DNA of 64,000 nt. Source: AP-15 sp963703855 (GTDB lineage: Bacteria; Pseudomonadota; Alphaproteobacteria; ATCC43930; CGMCC-115725). Positions within the stretch are counted from its first letter, which is position 1, and every line of letters starts with the position of its first letter. The notes below the pieces were generated by a model, which was not told the origin of the DNA, ran no database searches, and was given only the letters and a program-made list of their open reading frames with translations. The stretch is from NCBI GenBank assembly GCA_963703855.1, contig CAVPFW010000004.1, positions 208,451-272,450 on the forward strand, written 5' to 3'. The translations under genes and the position numbers were made by a program. Of the stretch, positions 10,588 to 19,287 are shown one piece after another.

Positions 10588-10755
10588 TCAGTGCCGCTCG
10601 AGCTGGTAGATCTCGTCCTTGATGCGGAGCTTCTGACGCTTCAGATCGGAGATGGCGTCGTCGTTCGGAAGCGGACGGCCGTTCTCTTCGTCGATGGCGC
10701 GTTCGAGAGCCGCGTGCTTTTCCCTCAGCGCCTCGATGCGATCCTGCAGCGACAT
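10588..10755 (-). CDS. Small DUF465 (YdcH-like) protein
   Basis: A 55-residue helical protein, MSLQDRIEALREKHAALERA onward, ending RQKLRIKDEIYQLERH. The pattern of an N-terminal helix, an acidic turn (DEENGRPLPNDD) and a basic second helix is that of the DUF465/YdcH family, whose role is unknown. The start at 10755 is preferred over ATG 10761 because the RBS GAGGAGG (10762-10768 on this strand) sits seven bases before it and abuts the other. A second DUF465 gene lies 0.9 kb away on the opposite strand, across ubiX. Confidence 0.88.
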   Translation of the reverse strand: MSLQDRIEALREKHAALERAIDEENGRPLPNDDAISDLKRQKLRIKDEIYQLERH

Positions 10756-10875
10756 GCACATCCTCCTCATAGATGATGACCGCCCCCGATGGTAACGCCG
10801 GGCCGACGGTCCGGCCAGGGCTCTCGCCGTCGATGACGAAAATATGTCAAGACCGCAAATTTCAAAGAGGTCGCG

Positions 10876-11505
10876 ATGACCGAAATATCTGCGCTGCCAC
10901 GCATGATCGTCGGGATCAGCGGCGCCTCCGGCGTGATCTACGGCGCGCGGCTGCTGGAGCTGCTGCGGCCGCTGCCGGTCGAGACCCATCTCGTCATCAG
11001 CCGCGCGGCCGAGGTGACCCTGGCTCTCGAAACCGATCTGAAGCCGGCGGCGGTGCGCGCCCGCGCCGATGTCGTGCACGCCATCGGCGACATGGCGGCG
11101 CCGATCTCGTCGGGCTCGTTTCGCACGTTGGGGATGGTCGTCGCCCCGTGCTCGATCCGCAGCATGGCCGAGATCGCCAGCGGCGTGACCACGACCTTGC
11201 TGACGCGGGCGGCGGATGTGGTGCTGAAGGAGCGGCGGCGTCTCGTTCTCGTCGTGCGCGAAACCCCGCTCCACACCGGCCATCTGCGCACGATGACCGC
11301 GTTGTCGGAGATGGGCGCGGTGATCGCCCCGCCGGTTCCGGCGTTTTACGCGAGGCCGTCCACGATCGCGGAGATCATCGATCACACCTTGGGCCGTGTC
11401 CTCGACCTGTTCGGTCTCGACACCGGAACGGTCAGACGCTGGGGCGAGCCCGTTGCCGAGCAGGACCGCCGGGCCCTCGAAAAGCCCGGCGGCAGCGATG
11501 GCTGA
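10876..11505 (+). CDS. ubiX: Flavin prenyltransferase UbiX
   Basis: UbiX attaches a dimethylallyl group to FMN, making the prenylated flavin cofactor used by UbiD decarboxylase in ubiquinone synthesis. The 209-residue protein has the Rossmann-type opening MIVGISGASGVIYGARLLEL, the SSGSFRTLGMVVAPCS segment around the flavin and phosphate site, and the conserved LVLVVRETPLHTGHL motif near residue 125. A GAGG ribosome site precedes ATG 10876. No ubiD is adjacent, so it acts with a partner encoded elsewhere. Confidence 0.94.
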   Translation: MTEISALPRMIVGISGASGVIYGARLLELLRPLPVETHLVISRAAEVTLALETDLKPAAVRARADVVHAIGDMAAPISSGSFRTLGMVVAPCSIRSMAEIASGVTTTLLTRAADVVLKERRRLVLVVRETPLHTGHLRTMTALSEMGAVIAPPVPAFYARPSTIAEIIDHTLGRVLDLFGLDTGTVRRWGEPVAEQDRRALEKPGGSDG

Positions 11506-11629
11506 ATGCGCAGAGCGCCAGCGCGAAACCCCTGGGCTCCTCGCTCGACGAATCCGGGTCGCAGGTTGTTTTCACGCCCGGTTGTGGGATGTCGGCGACC
11601 GGGCTCATTCACGATGATATGATGATACA

Positions 11630-11860
11630 ATGATGGAGAAATCGTGCGCCACGGCCATGGACCTCGACACCGAAACGCTGAAGGCGAGACTCGACGCGCT
11701 GAGGAGCGAACATCGCGATCTCGACGAGGTGATCGCCCGCCTCTCCGAGCACGCTCCGTTCGACCAGCTTCAGCTGCAGCGGCTGAAAAAGCGAAAGCTG
11801 CTGCTCAAGGATCAGATCTCCAAGATCGAAAGCGAGCTGCTGCCCGACATCATCGCCTGA
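11630..11860 (+). CDS. Small DUF465 (YdcH-like) protein
   Basis: A 76-residue, strongly charged, two-helix protein: LKARLDALRSEHRDLDEVIA, a short break at HAPFDQ, then LQLQRLKKRKLLLKDQISKI. This is the DUF465 fold, of unknown function. Three ATGs compete (11630, 11633 and 11657); the family match begins at the last, MDLDTETLKARL, so the first nine residues may not be translated. It sits 125 bases after ubiX and 95 bases before purE, on the same strand as both. Confidence 0.85.
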   Translation: MMEKSCATAMDLDTETLKARLDALRSEHRDLDEVIARLSEHAPFDQLQLQRLKKRKLLLKDQISKIESELLPDIIA

Positions 11861-11954
11861 TGCCGGCCCGGCCCGGGGTTGCTTGTGCCGGCCGGACGCG
11901 CACCTATAATGCCGGTAATGCCGGCCGGCATGCGCCGCCTGCGAAAGGAGCCGA

Positions 11955-12449
11955 ATGAGCGAGGCCGGTCCCGCGGTGGGCATCATCATGGGCAGCCAAA
12001 CCGATTGGCGGACGATGCAGCATGCCGCGGCGACCCTCGACCGGCTCGGGATCGCTCGGGAGGCGCGGATCGTTTCGGCGCATCGAACACCCGATCGGCT
12101 CTATGACTATGCGCGCACCGCGCGATCGCGCGGGCTGCGCGTCCTGATCGCCGGTGCGGGAGGTGCTGCCCACCTGCCCGGCATGGCCGCCGCCTTGACC
12201 TCGCTGCCGGTGCTCGGGGTGCCGATCGAAAGCCGGGCGCTCCAAGGCGTCGACAGCCTGCTGTCGATCGTGCAGATGCCGGCCGGGGTCCCGGTGGCGA
12301 CGTTTGCGATCGGCGAGGCCGGCGCCGTCAACGCGGCGCTGTTCGCCGCGGCGATCCTCGGACTCTGCGACAGCCCGGTGGCGCAGGCGCTGGAGGGGTG
12401 GCGGCGGGCGCAGACGCAGGGTGTGGCCGACCGCCCGGACCCGGCGTGA
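11955..12449 (+). CDS. purE: N5-carboxyaminoimidazole ribonucleotide mutase PurE
   Basis: PurE moves the carboxyl group of N5-CAIR to C4 in purine synthesis; it is an octamer in the cytosol. The 164-residue protein shows GIIMGSQTDWRTM (phosphate loop), ARIVSAHRTPDRLYDYA with the catalytic His, and AGAGGAAHLPGMAAAL. This is the class I (bacterial) type that works with PurK. The RBS AAAGGAG lies just before ATG 11955. The stop TGA shares a base with the purK ATG (TGATG), so the two are translationally coupled. Confidence 0.96.
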   Translation: MSEAGPAVGIIMGSQTDWRTMQHAAATLDRLGIAREARIVSAHRTPDRLYDYARTARSRGLRVLIAGAGGAAHLPGMAAALTSLPVLGVPIESRALQGVDSLLSIVQMPAGVPVATFAIGEAGAVNAALFAAAILGLCDSPVAQALEGWRRAQTQGVADRPDPA

Positions 12450-13534
12450 TGCCGGCGACGGCGCGGGTGCTGGCCCCGGGGGCGACGATCGGGATATTGG
12501 GCGGCGGCCAGCTCGGCCGCATGACCGCGCTCGCCGCAGCCCGGCTCGGCTACCGCTGCCATGTCTTCGCGACCGAGAGGGACAGCCCGGCCGAGCAGGT
12601 GTGCGGCGCCGCGACGGTCGCCGAATTCTCCGACCCGCAGGCGCTCGACCGCTTTGCCGCGGCGGTCGACGTGGCCACCTTCGAGTTCGAAAACATCCCG
12701 GCCGAGGCGGTGCGGCGGGTGGCGGCCTCGACCTCTGTCCTGCCGCAGCCCGGGATCCTCGAGATCACCCAGGACCGCCTGCGCGAAAAGGATTTCCTGC
12801 GCTCGATCGCGATCGCCACCGCCGCCTACCGCGAGGTTTCCGAAGCCGCGGCGCTGGCTCGGGCAATGCGCGATTTCGGCCATCCGGCCGTGCTCAAGAG
12901 CGTGCGCATGGGCTATGACGGCAAGGGCCAGGTGACGTTGACCGCCGAGACCCGGCCCGAGGAGGCGTGGCGCCGGATGGGTGGCGAGATCGGCATCCTC
13001 GAACGCTTTGTCGATTTCTCGTGCGAGATCTCGGTCGTCGTCGCGCGCGGCCGCAACGGCGCCTGGGCGACCTATCCGCCGGTCGAAAACCAGCACGCGT
13101 CCCATATCCTCGACACCACCATCGCGCCGGCCCGGGTCGCCCCCGAGATCGCGATGCGAGCCGAGGCGATCGCGCGTCACGTCGCCGAAAAGCTCGATCT
13201 GGTCGGGGTGCTCGCGGTCGAGATGTTCGTGACCCCGTCGGGCGACATCCTGGTCAACGAGCTGGCGCCGCGGCCGCACAATTCCGGGCACTGGACGATC
13301 GACGCCTGCGTCACCAGCCAGTTCGAGCAGCTGGTGCGGGCCTTGTGCGGATTGCCGCTGGGCTCGGTCGAGCATCATTCCGACGCGGTCATGAAGAACC
13401 TGATCGGCAGCGACGTCGAGAAATGGCGCGACGCGCTCAACGATCCGCTGGTCAAGCTCCATCTCTACGGTAAAGGCGAGGTTCAGCCGGGGCGCAAGAT
13501 GGGCCACGTCACCCGCCTGATCCCGCATCGCTGA
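12449..13534 (+). CDS. purK: N5-carboxyaminoimidazole ribonucleotide synthase PurK
   Basis: PurK uses ATP and bicarbonate to carboxylate aminoimidazole ribonucleotide, supplying PurE. The 361-residue ATP-grasp protein shows IGILGGGQLGRMTALAA at the start, TFEFENIPAEAVRRV, the ATP-grasp glycine loop KSVRMGYDGKGQVT and NELAPRPHNSGHWTIDAC with metal-binding residues. ATG 12449 overlaps the purE stop and gives the normal length; an upstream in-frame start at 12398 lies inside purE and is not credible. It ends nine bases from the facing COQ9-family gene. Confidence 0.96.
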   Translation: MPATARVLAPGATIGILGGGQLGRMTALAAARLGYRCHVFATERDSPAEQVCGAATVAEFSDPQALDRFAAAVDVATFEFENIPAEAVRRVAASTSVLPQPGILEITQDRLREKDFLRSIAIATAAYREVSEAAALARAMRDFGHPAVLKSVRMGYDGKGQVTLTAETRPEEAWRRMGGEIGILERFVDFSCEISVVVARGRNGAWATYPPVENQHASHILDTTIAPARVAPEIAMRAEAIARHVAEKLDLVGVLAVEMFVTPSGDILVNELAPRPHNSGHWTIDACVTSQFEQLVRALCGLPLGSVEHHSDAVMKNLIGSDVEKWRDALNDPLVKLHLYGKGEVQPGRKMGHVTRLIPHR

Positions 13535-13543
13535 GACCCGGGT

Positions 13544-14182
13544 TCAGCGCAGCGCGCGCAGCAGGCGCAGCGGGTTCGGCAGCCGCTCGACGAACTCCTC
13601 CAGATCGCGGCGGACGCGGCCGATGCGGGCGGCGTCGGCGAGCCGGCGCTCGACAAAGGCGCGGGTATCGGCAAAGCCCTCGGACCGGTCGCCGAGCCAG
13701 TAGAGCACGGCGGCGCCGTAAATCGCGACTAAGCTCAGGCGCTTCGAATAAAAGCTGAAATCGGTGGCGCTGTCGCCGGCCGCGTACCACATCCCGTCGA
13801 CCGTCTCGTAGGTCAGGCGCATGGCCAATGGCCCATTCTGGGGCAAGGCCAGAACCATCAGCGCGCGGCGGACCGCTTCGCGCCACGGTTCGACGATTTC
13901 GAGGCGGGCGCCGATCGCCAGCGCGATCCGCTCGTGAACCCGCAACGGGTCGAGCGGCAAGGCTTCGAGGCGGTCGAGCATATGGCGGTCGGCCCAGCGG
14001 CTGAAGCCGCCGACGAGATCGGCGGCACCGCCGGGAAACAGCGCCAGCGCCTCGCCGGCCGGCATGCCGAGCCGCCGCGCCGCGCCGCGCAATGCCGCGC
14101 GCGACCAGCCGTCGAACGCCACGTCGGGCAGCATCGCCTCGATCAATGCCTCGCGCTGGCTCTCGGCGAGCGGGCTCCTCAT
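13544..14182 (-). CDS. COQ9-family protein
   Basis: A 212-residue member of the COQ9 family, lipid-binding helical proteins linked to ubiquinone synthesis in alphaproteobacteria and mitochondria. The N-terminus is helix-turn-helix-like (TetR-like fold): SQREALIEAMLPDVAFDGWS and ALRGAARRLGM. The C-terminal core contains the typical YETVDGMWYAAGDSATDFSF segment, then KRLSLVAIYGAAVLYWLGD. ATG 14180-14182 overlaps the peptide deformylase stop (ATGA), so it is the second gene of a two-gene unit. UbiX 2.5 kb away is another quinone-related gene. Confidence 0.88.
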   Translation of the reverse strand: MRSPLAESQREALIEAMLPDVAFDGWSRAALRGAARRLGMPAGEALALFPGGAADLVGGFSRWADRHMLDRLEALPLDPLRVHERIALAIGARLEIVEPWREAVRRALMVLALPQNGPLAMRLTYETVDGMWYAAGDSATDFSFYSKRLSLVAIYGAAVLYWLGDRSEGFADTRAFVERRLADAARIGRVRRDLEEFVERLPNPLRLLRALR

Positions 14183-14742
14183 TGCGGCCGGGCCTCGGCC
14201 AAAAAGGCCGCGAGATCGATCGGGTGGCGCTGCAGCTCTTCGAGGAAGACCAGCAGCCGATGGTCGGTCATGCGCTGCGGGTAGAGGATGCCGTCGAGGT
14301 GATCGCATTCGTGCTGGACGACGCGGGCGTGAAAGCCCTCCGCCGCGCGCTCGATGGTTTCGCCCTCGAGGCCCGACGCGCGGTAGCGGATGCGCAGATG
14401 GCGCGGCACGACGCCGCGCAGCCCCGGCACCGACAGGCAGCCCTCCCAGCCGAACGCCCGCTCGCGGCCCAAGGGCTCGACCACCGGGTTGATCAGCACG
14501 GTCAAATCCTGGGCCAAGTCGCCCGGCATCCCGCTCAGGCGCTCGCCAGAGACGAAAAAGACGACGATCCGCCACGGCTGGTGCACCTGGGGTGCGGCGA
14601 GGCCGGTGCCGCCGGCATCCTCCATCGTCTCGATCATGTCGTCGATGAGGCGGCGCACCCAGGGTGCGGTCGGGTCCTCGACCATGGCGGCCGGCGCGCG
14701 CAGCACCGGGTTGCCCATATGGGCGATTTTCAGCAGAGCCAT
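14179..14742 (-). CDS. def: Peptide deformylase
   Basis: Removes the formyl group from nascent N-formylmethionine proteins; a metalloenzyme of the cytosol. All three signature motifs are present: GGTGLAAPQ, EGCLSVPG (metal-binding Cys) and HECDHLDG (two metal-binding His and the catalytic Glu). The 187-residue form from ATG 14740-14742 (MALLKIAHMGNPVLRAPA) matches the family; a GTG-started extension to 14811 is less likely. The spacer between motifs and the short C-terminus suggest a divergent, type-III-like or second paralogue, since the housekeeping def is usually next to fmt. It overlaps the following COQ9-family gene by four bases. Confidence 0.92.
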   Translation of the reverse strand: MALLKIAHMGNPVLRAPAAMVEDPTAPWVRRLIDDMIETMEDAGGTGLAAPQVHQPWRIVVFFVSGERLSGMPGDLAQDLTVLINPVVEPLGRERAFGWEGCLSVPGLRGVVPRHLRIRYRASGLEGETIERAAEGFHARVVQHECDHLDGILYPQRMTDHRLLVFLEELQRHPIDLAAFLAEARPQ

Positions 14743-14895
14743 GTGGGGAATATGTGACCGCCGGCGGTCGCGGTAAAGCACCAGCCCGCCGATCGCGATC
14801 TCCGCCTTCACAGCCGGCCGCTCGGGTGCTTAAATGAGCGACCGAATGCCGCGCCGCCTGCTGCGGCCGATGGCCCTTACTGGAGCAGAGCCCCC

Positions 14896-15099
14896 GTGCA
14901 AGTCCTCGTTCGCGACAACAACGTCGACCAGGCCCTCCGGGTCTTGAAGAAAAAAATGCAGCGCGAGGGCGTGTTCCGAGAAATGAAATTGCGGCGCAGC
15001 TACGAGAAGCCCTCGGAGCGCCGCGCCCGCGAACGCGCCGAGGCGGTCCGCCGCTACCGCAAGCTGCTGCGCAAGCGCATGGAGCGCGAAGGCTACTGA
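14896..15099 (+). CDS. rpsU: 30S ribosomal protein S21
   Basis: A 67-residue, very basic ribosomal protein: MQVLVRDNNVDQALRVLKKK, then FREMKLRRSYEKPSERRARE. This is a standard length and pattern for alphaproteobacterial S21, which sits near the mRNA-binding region of the 30S subunit. The start is GTG 14896-14898. It is monocistronic and followed by an inverted repeat at 15100-15130. Confidence 0.96.
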   Translation: MQVLVRDNNVDQALRVLKKKMQREGVFREMKLRRSYEKPSERRARERAEAVRRYRKLLRKRMEREGY

Positions 15100-15130
15100 G
15101 GCGAAAGCGCGGCCGGGCGTAACTTTCGCC
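15100..15130 (+). terminator. Inverted repeat after rpsU, possible terminator
   Basis: The arms GGCGAAAG (15100-15107) and CTTTCGCC (15123-15130) are perfect complements around a 15-base GC-rich loop, directly after the rpsU stop. There is no T run after it, so it would be a weak intrinsic terminator or a 3'-end stabiliser. Confidence 0.45.
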
Positions 15131-15607
15131 TGGCGGCCCGGTTCCAGCCGCCGCCGATCGGCGACGTTGCGGCGCCCGCACGATCTCGGGCTGACGTTCG
15201 AAGCGCTGGTCAAGCCCGCTTCCGCTCGGGCGCCTCGAACAAAACCGCCACCTGATAATACAAACGAAATACAGGAGGGCCCCTCCCCTCCGCCGCGGAT
15301 TCCCCGGGTTTTCGCGACAGCGGCGGGCGATGATCAGGTGACGGCCGCGCAGCAACCGAGAAAATACGATATCTCTCAATGATATAACGAGGAAGTACCG
15401 CGATCGCCGGGTGTCGCGCGATCGGCCTTCGACAGCCCGCGGCAGGCGCCGACACGCGTGAGCGGCCAGGATGGCGGGTACCATTGTCGCTGCCCTGGAG
15501 TAATTCCAACTGCCACCCGAGATAGCACGCATTTGCGGCGATTTTCGGGATGCGGCGTGGCTGAGCCGCCCGCGAAACGAAGGTGGCCCCCGTTAACGGA
15601 TTATCGG
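15131..15607. other. Gene-free intergenic region
   Basis: No convincing coding frame or RNA gene is visible. The only local structure is a short AT-rich patch at about 15360-15390 in an otherwise GC-rich background, followed by two copies of CGCGATCG at 15399-15406 and 15417-15424. The AT-rich patch may hold promoters for one or both flanks, but the flanking genes point away from it or end at it, so nothing is assigned. Confidence 0.4.
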
Positions 15608-17251
15608 TCAATTCGTCAGGAAGGCTTTGGCCTCCGACAGTTCGGGGCGCTCGGGCACGGCCGATGAGCTCAGCGCCACCAGCTTCTGGTAGGCGTCGCG
15701 CGAGGCCGCGACGTCGCCCGATTGCTTGGCGGCCCGGGCCTTGCCGAGGAGGCTGCGGAAGCGGTTGGGATCGGTGCGCAGGACCCCCTCGTACTCCTTC
15801 AATGCCACGGCGGGCTGGTTGAGTTCGAGCAGCAGGTCGGCGAGCAGCTCGCGCGCCGGGAGGACCGCGGCGGGGGTGGCCGGATGCTTGTCCATCGTTG
15901 CTTCGAGATCGGCCGCCGCATGCGCCTGTTCGACCGCCTTTTTGTCGTCGCCCTGAACGTGCGCAAGGACGGCGGCGGCTCCGAGGCGCTGGACCTCGAC
16001 CTGATTGGCCCAGTACGAGTCTTTTGCCTCCAACAGCTTGTCTTCGAGCGATCGCAACCTGGCGATTTCCGCCTGGGCGCCGGGAATGTCCCCGGTGTGC
16101 GCGGCGCCGAGCGCGCGGGCAAACGAGATCATCGCTTCGGCCCAGGGGAAATGTTCGAGCGGGAACCCGACCGGCGGCGCCGACAGGGTTGCGGCGGCAT
16201 GCCAGTCGCGGCGTTCGAGCGCAAAGCGCACCGGGATCGCCGCGACGGCGTAGGCCGTGGGCAGGACCACGGTGTCGGTGCGGCGAAAGCCGGTCAGCTC
16301 GTCAAGCACCGCCTTGGCCGGGCCATCCTGCGCGGTCTGCAGATAGGCGTATTCGAGATAATCCAGCGCATGGACGGTGTCGCCGTCGTAGCCACCCGGC
16401 CCGAGGCGTTTTTGGACATAGGAGAGCGACGCGGCCTGAGCGGCGCGGTTCGAATCGATCGACTGCTGCCACATGCCGAGCCGGGTGAAGATGTGCGAGG
16501 GCATGTGCAGCGCATGCGGCACGTTGGGTGCGATCTTGGAGTAGCAGATCGCCGCGGCTAGGCCGGCCTCGGCAAATTGCGCCGAGTCGTCGCTGTGGAT
16601 CAGGTAATGCACGACACCGGGGTGGTTCGGCTGCTCGGCCCAGATCTTGTTGAGGATCTGCGCCGCCTTGCGCTGATTGGCGTAGGTCTTGTCGGTGGGC
16701 AGCACGGTTGCGTTCAGAGCCAGCGCATAGAACACCGCGGCCTCGCGATCCTCGGGATAGCGCAGGTAGACCTGTTCCATCGCCTTCTCGTAGGCGACGG
16801 CCCGGGTCCGATGGTCGAGCTTGTCGCTGTCGCGGTAAAAGACTGCGATCGCCGCGATGTAGTCCATTTCACGATCGGTCTTCGGCGCCGCGGCGACCGC
16901 CTTCTCGACCGCCTCCGATCCCGCCTTCAGTGCCGCCGCGTTGGGCGGAAACCACAGCGGGTACCAATGGCTCATCGCCATGCCCCAATACCCCATCGCG
17001 CAGCCGGGTTCCGCTTCGGTCACCGCGGTGAACCCCTTCAGCGCCTCGGGATACCAGAACGAGTGCAGGGTCCACACCGCATGCTTGAACGTCTTTTGCG
17101 CGGCCGGCCCGCAGGAGATCGCGAAATCGACCTCGTCGGTCACCTTTGCGGTGGGCGACGCGGCCCCGGCATCCGCGCGCGCCCCAGGCTGGATCGGCAA
17201 AGCAAACAGCGCGGCGGCGGCGAGGATCACGCGAATTCGACGGCGCGTCAT
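15608..17251 (-). CDS. Exported TPR-repeat protein of unknown function
   Basis: A 547-residue protein with a signal peptide (VILAAAALFALPIQPGARAD, cleavage near ARA-DAG). The mature part is helical and built of tetratricopeptide-like units: YPEALKGFTAVTEAEPGCAM near residue 70, then ALKEYEGVLRTDPNRFRSLL and further copies near the C-terminus. A conserved-looking central block HALHMPSHIFTRLGMWQQSI, preceded by PGVVHYLIHSDD, is typical of a widespread uncharacterised exported TPR family. The conserved His residues hint at a metal or ligand site, but no activity is known. It is a single-gene unit. Confidence 0.75.
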   Translation of the reverse strand: MTRRRIRVILAAAALFALPIQPGARADAGAASPTAKVTDEVDFAISCGPAAQKTFKHAVWTLHSFWYPEALKGFTAVTEAEPGCAMGYWGMAMSHWYPLWFPPNAAALKAGSEAVEKAVAAAPKTDREMDYIAAIAVFYRDSDKLDHRTRAVAYEKAMEQVYLRYPEDREAAVFYALALNATVLPTDKTYANQRKAAQILNKIWAEQPNHPGVVHYLIHSDDSAQFAEAGLAAAICYSKIAPNVPHALHMPSHIFTRLGMWQQSIDSNRAAQAASLSYVQKRLGPGGYDGDTVHALDYLEYAYLQTAQDGPAKAVLDELTGFRRTDTVVLPTAYAVAAIPVRFALERRDWHAAATLSAPPVGFPLEHFPWAEAMISFARALGAAHTGDIPGAQAEIARLRSLEDKLLEAKDSYWANQVEVQRLGAAAVLAHVQGDDKKAVEQAHAAADLEATMDKHPATPAAVLPARELLADLLLELNQPAVALKEYEGVLRTDPNRFRSLLGKARAAKQSGDVAASRDAYQKLVALSSSAVPERPELSEAKAFLTN

Positions 17252-17466
17252 GGCGATGTGCCCCCTTGGGGTGGCTTGCTGATCCTTACCCCAAGCTGAA
17301 TTTACTCTTTCGATGACATTTGTCCATGCGCGAAAAGCCGAGGCGGCGCGAACCGGTCAACTCCGACATTCGCTAGCTTCCGATGCCGCGCGTTCACCGT
17401 GTCCCTCGCCGCAAAAGTGATGGGTCAGGCTCTCGCCGGGCCGCTCCCTCATGATGACGACGCCGG

Positions 17467-18861
17467 TCACTCCATCGCCTTGACGATCTCCTCGGACATT
17501 TTCTTGGCGTCGCCGAACAGCATCATCGTATTGTTGCGGTAGAATAATTCGTTCTCGACGCCGGCGTAGCCCGAGGCCATCGAGCGCTTGACGAACAATA
17601 CGGTCTTGGCGCGCTCGACATCGAGGATCGGCATGCCGTAGATCGGCGACGAGTGATCGGTCTTGGCCGCCGGGTTGGTCACGTCGTTGGCGCCGATCAC
17701 AAAGGCGACATCGGTCGACGGGAAGTCGCGGTTGATCTCGTCGAGCTCGAACACCTCGTCATAGGGGACGTTGGCTTCGGCCAAGAGCACGTTCATGTGT
17801 CCCGGCATGCGCCCGGCGACCGGGTGGATCGCATAGCGCACCTTGACCCCGTCCTTCTTCAATACATCGGCCATTTCGCGTAATGCGTGCTGGGCCTGGG
17901 CGACGGCCATGCCGTAGCCTGGGACGATGATCACCGACCCGGCATTCTTCAGGATGAAGGCGGCGTCCTCGGCGCTGCCCGATTTGACCGAACGGTCGCC
18001 GACCCCGGCACCGGCCGCGATCGCGCCGCCTTCGGTGCCGAACCCGCCGAGGATCACGTTGACGATCGAGCGGTTCATCCCCTTGCACATGATGTAGCTG
18101 AGGATGGCCCCCGACGAGCCGACCAGCGCGCCGGTGATGATCAACAGGCTGTTCGACAGGGTGAAGCCGATGCCGCAGGCGGCCCACCCCGAATACGAGT
18201 TCAGCATCGAGATCACGACCGGCATGTCGGCGCCGCCGATCGGCAGGATCAGCAGAAAGCCCAAGCCCAAGGAGACCAGCAGGATCAGCCAGAACGCCGC
18301 CGCCGCCTGGCTCGCGACGAAGACGACGATCAGCAGGACGAGCAATATCCCGAGCCCGGCGTTGGCCGGATGCTGGCCGGGGAAGACCAATGGCCGGCCG
18401 GTGACCAGCCCTTGCAGCTTGGCGAAGGCGACGATCGAGCCGGTAAAGGTGACGGCCCCGATCGCCATGCCGATCGACATCTCGGCGAGGCTGGCGCGCT
18501 CGATCGCGCCCGGCACCCCGATCCCGTATTCGGCCGGAGCGCTGAAGGCGGCGGCGGCGACGCACACCGCGGCGAGGCCGACCAGGCTGTGAAACGCCGC
18601 CACCAGCTGCGGCAATGCGGTCATATGGATGCGCAGCGCGATCCAGGTGCCGATCGCACCACCGATCAGGATGCCGGCGACGATCAGCCAAAAGCTGACC
18701 ACATGCGGGGTCAGCAGGGTGGTGGCCACGGCGATCACCATGCCGGCGATGCCGTAGAGATTGCCCACCCGCGCCGTCCGCGGCGACGACAGGCCGCGCA
18801 GCGCCATGATGAAGCAGATCGAGGCGACCAGGTAGAAAACGGCCGACAGATTGTCGCTCAC
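17467..18861 (-). CDS. pntB: NAD(P) transhydrogenase beta subunit PntB
   Basis: Membrane and NADP(H)-binding subunit of the proton-translocating transhydrogenase, which makes NADPH from NADH using the proton gradient. The 464-residue protein has about nine membrane helices in its first 280 residues, then domain III with the NADP-binding VIIVPGYGMAVAQAQHAL and MPGHMNVLLAEANVPYDEVF and the late GANDVTNPAAKTD. The start is GTG 18859-18861 (read as MSDNLSAVFYLVA), 10 bases after the pntAB stop; the open frame upstream lies inside pntAB. It is the last gene of pntAA-pntAB-pntB. Confidence 0.95.
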   Translation of the reverse strand: MSDNLSAVFYLVASICFIMALRGLSSPRTARVGNLYGIAGMVIAVATTLLTPHVVSFWLIVAGILIGGAIGTWIALRIHMTALPQLVAAFHSLVGLAAVCVAAAAFSAPAEYGIGVPGAIERASLAEMSIGMAIGAVTFTGSIVAFAKLQGLVTGRPLVFPGQHPANAGLGILLVLLIVVFVASQAAAAFWLILLVSLGLGFLLILPIGGADMPVVISMLNSYSGWAACGIGFTLSNSLLIITGALVGSSGAILSYIMCKGMNRSIVNVILGGFGTEGGAIAAGAGVGDRSVKSGSAEDAAFILKNAGSVIIVPGYGMAVAQAQHALREMADVLKKDGVKVRYAIHPVAGRMPGHMNVLLAEANVPYDEVFELDEINRDFPSTDVAFVIGANDVTNPAAKTDHSSPIYGMPILDVERAKTVLFVKRSMASGYAGVENELFYRNNTMMLFGDAKKMSEEIVKAME

Positions 18862-18871
18862 CGCGGCCCCG

Positions 18872-19276
18872 CTATTTCTTTCTCTGGAACATCTGGAGCA
18901 TGCGCTGGGTGACGATGAAGCCGCCGAAGATGTTGACCGCGGCCAAGGTGACGGCGACGAACCCGGCGATCTTGGCAAAGCTGAGGCCGAGCGGGCCGGC
19001 GGCGATCAGCGCGCCGACGATGATCACGCTCGAAATCGCGTTGGTCACGCTCATCAAGGGCGAGTGCAATGCGGGGGTGACCCGCCACACCACGTGGTAG
19101 CCGACAAAAACCGCGAGCACGAAGATCGTCAGCTCGAAGACAAAGGGGGTGCCGCCCGCCGCCGCCGGCGCCTGCACCGCCAATTGCCGGGCGAGCGCTT
19201 CGAGGTTGTGCGCGAGCGCGCCGGCATCGCCGGCGAGCTCCCGGGCGCGCTCGGCCAGAGCGGCGGGGTCTGCCAT
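18872..19276 (-). CDS. pntAB: NAD(P) transhydrogenase subunit alpha part 2 (PntAB)
   Basis: A 134-residue membrane subunit that anchors the complex. After a 40-residue soluble lead it has three to four helices: FVFELTIFVLAVFVGYHVVW, SVIIVGALIAAGPLGLSFAK and IAGFVAVTLAAVNIFGGFIV. The conserved TPALHSPLMSVTNAISS segment matches the family. Having this as a separate gene is the arrangement of Rhodospirillum and relatives; in E. coli it is fused to the NAD-binding part. The pntAA stop is 11 bases upstream. Confidence 0.93.
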   Translation of the reverse strand: MADPAALAERARELAGDAGALAHNLEALARQLAVQAPAAAGGTPFVFELTIFVLAVFVGYHVVWRVTPALHSPLMSVTNAISSVIIVGALIAAGPLGLSFAKIAGFVAVTLAAVNIFGGFIVTQRMLQMFQRKK

Positions 19277-19287
19277 GGCCAGCTCCG

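Noticed and set aside
10334..10759. 141-codon frame covering the 20-base repeats
   Set aside because: The product is low-complexity and overlaps the well-supported DUF465 gene; no family or RBS.
12107..13528. Open frame antisense to purE-purK
   Set aside because: It lacks motifs and is the complement of conserved purK codons.
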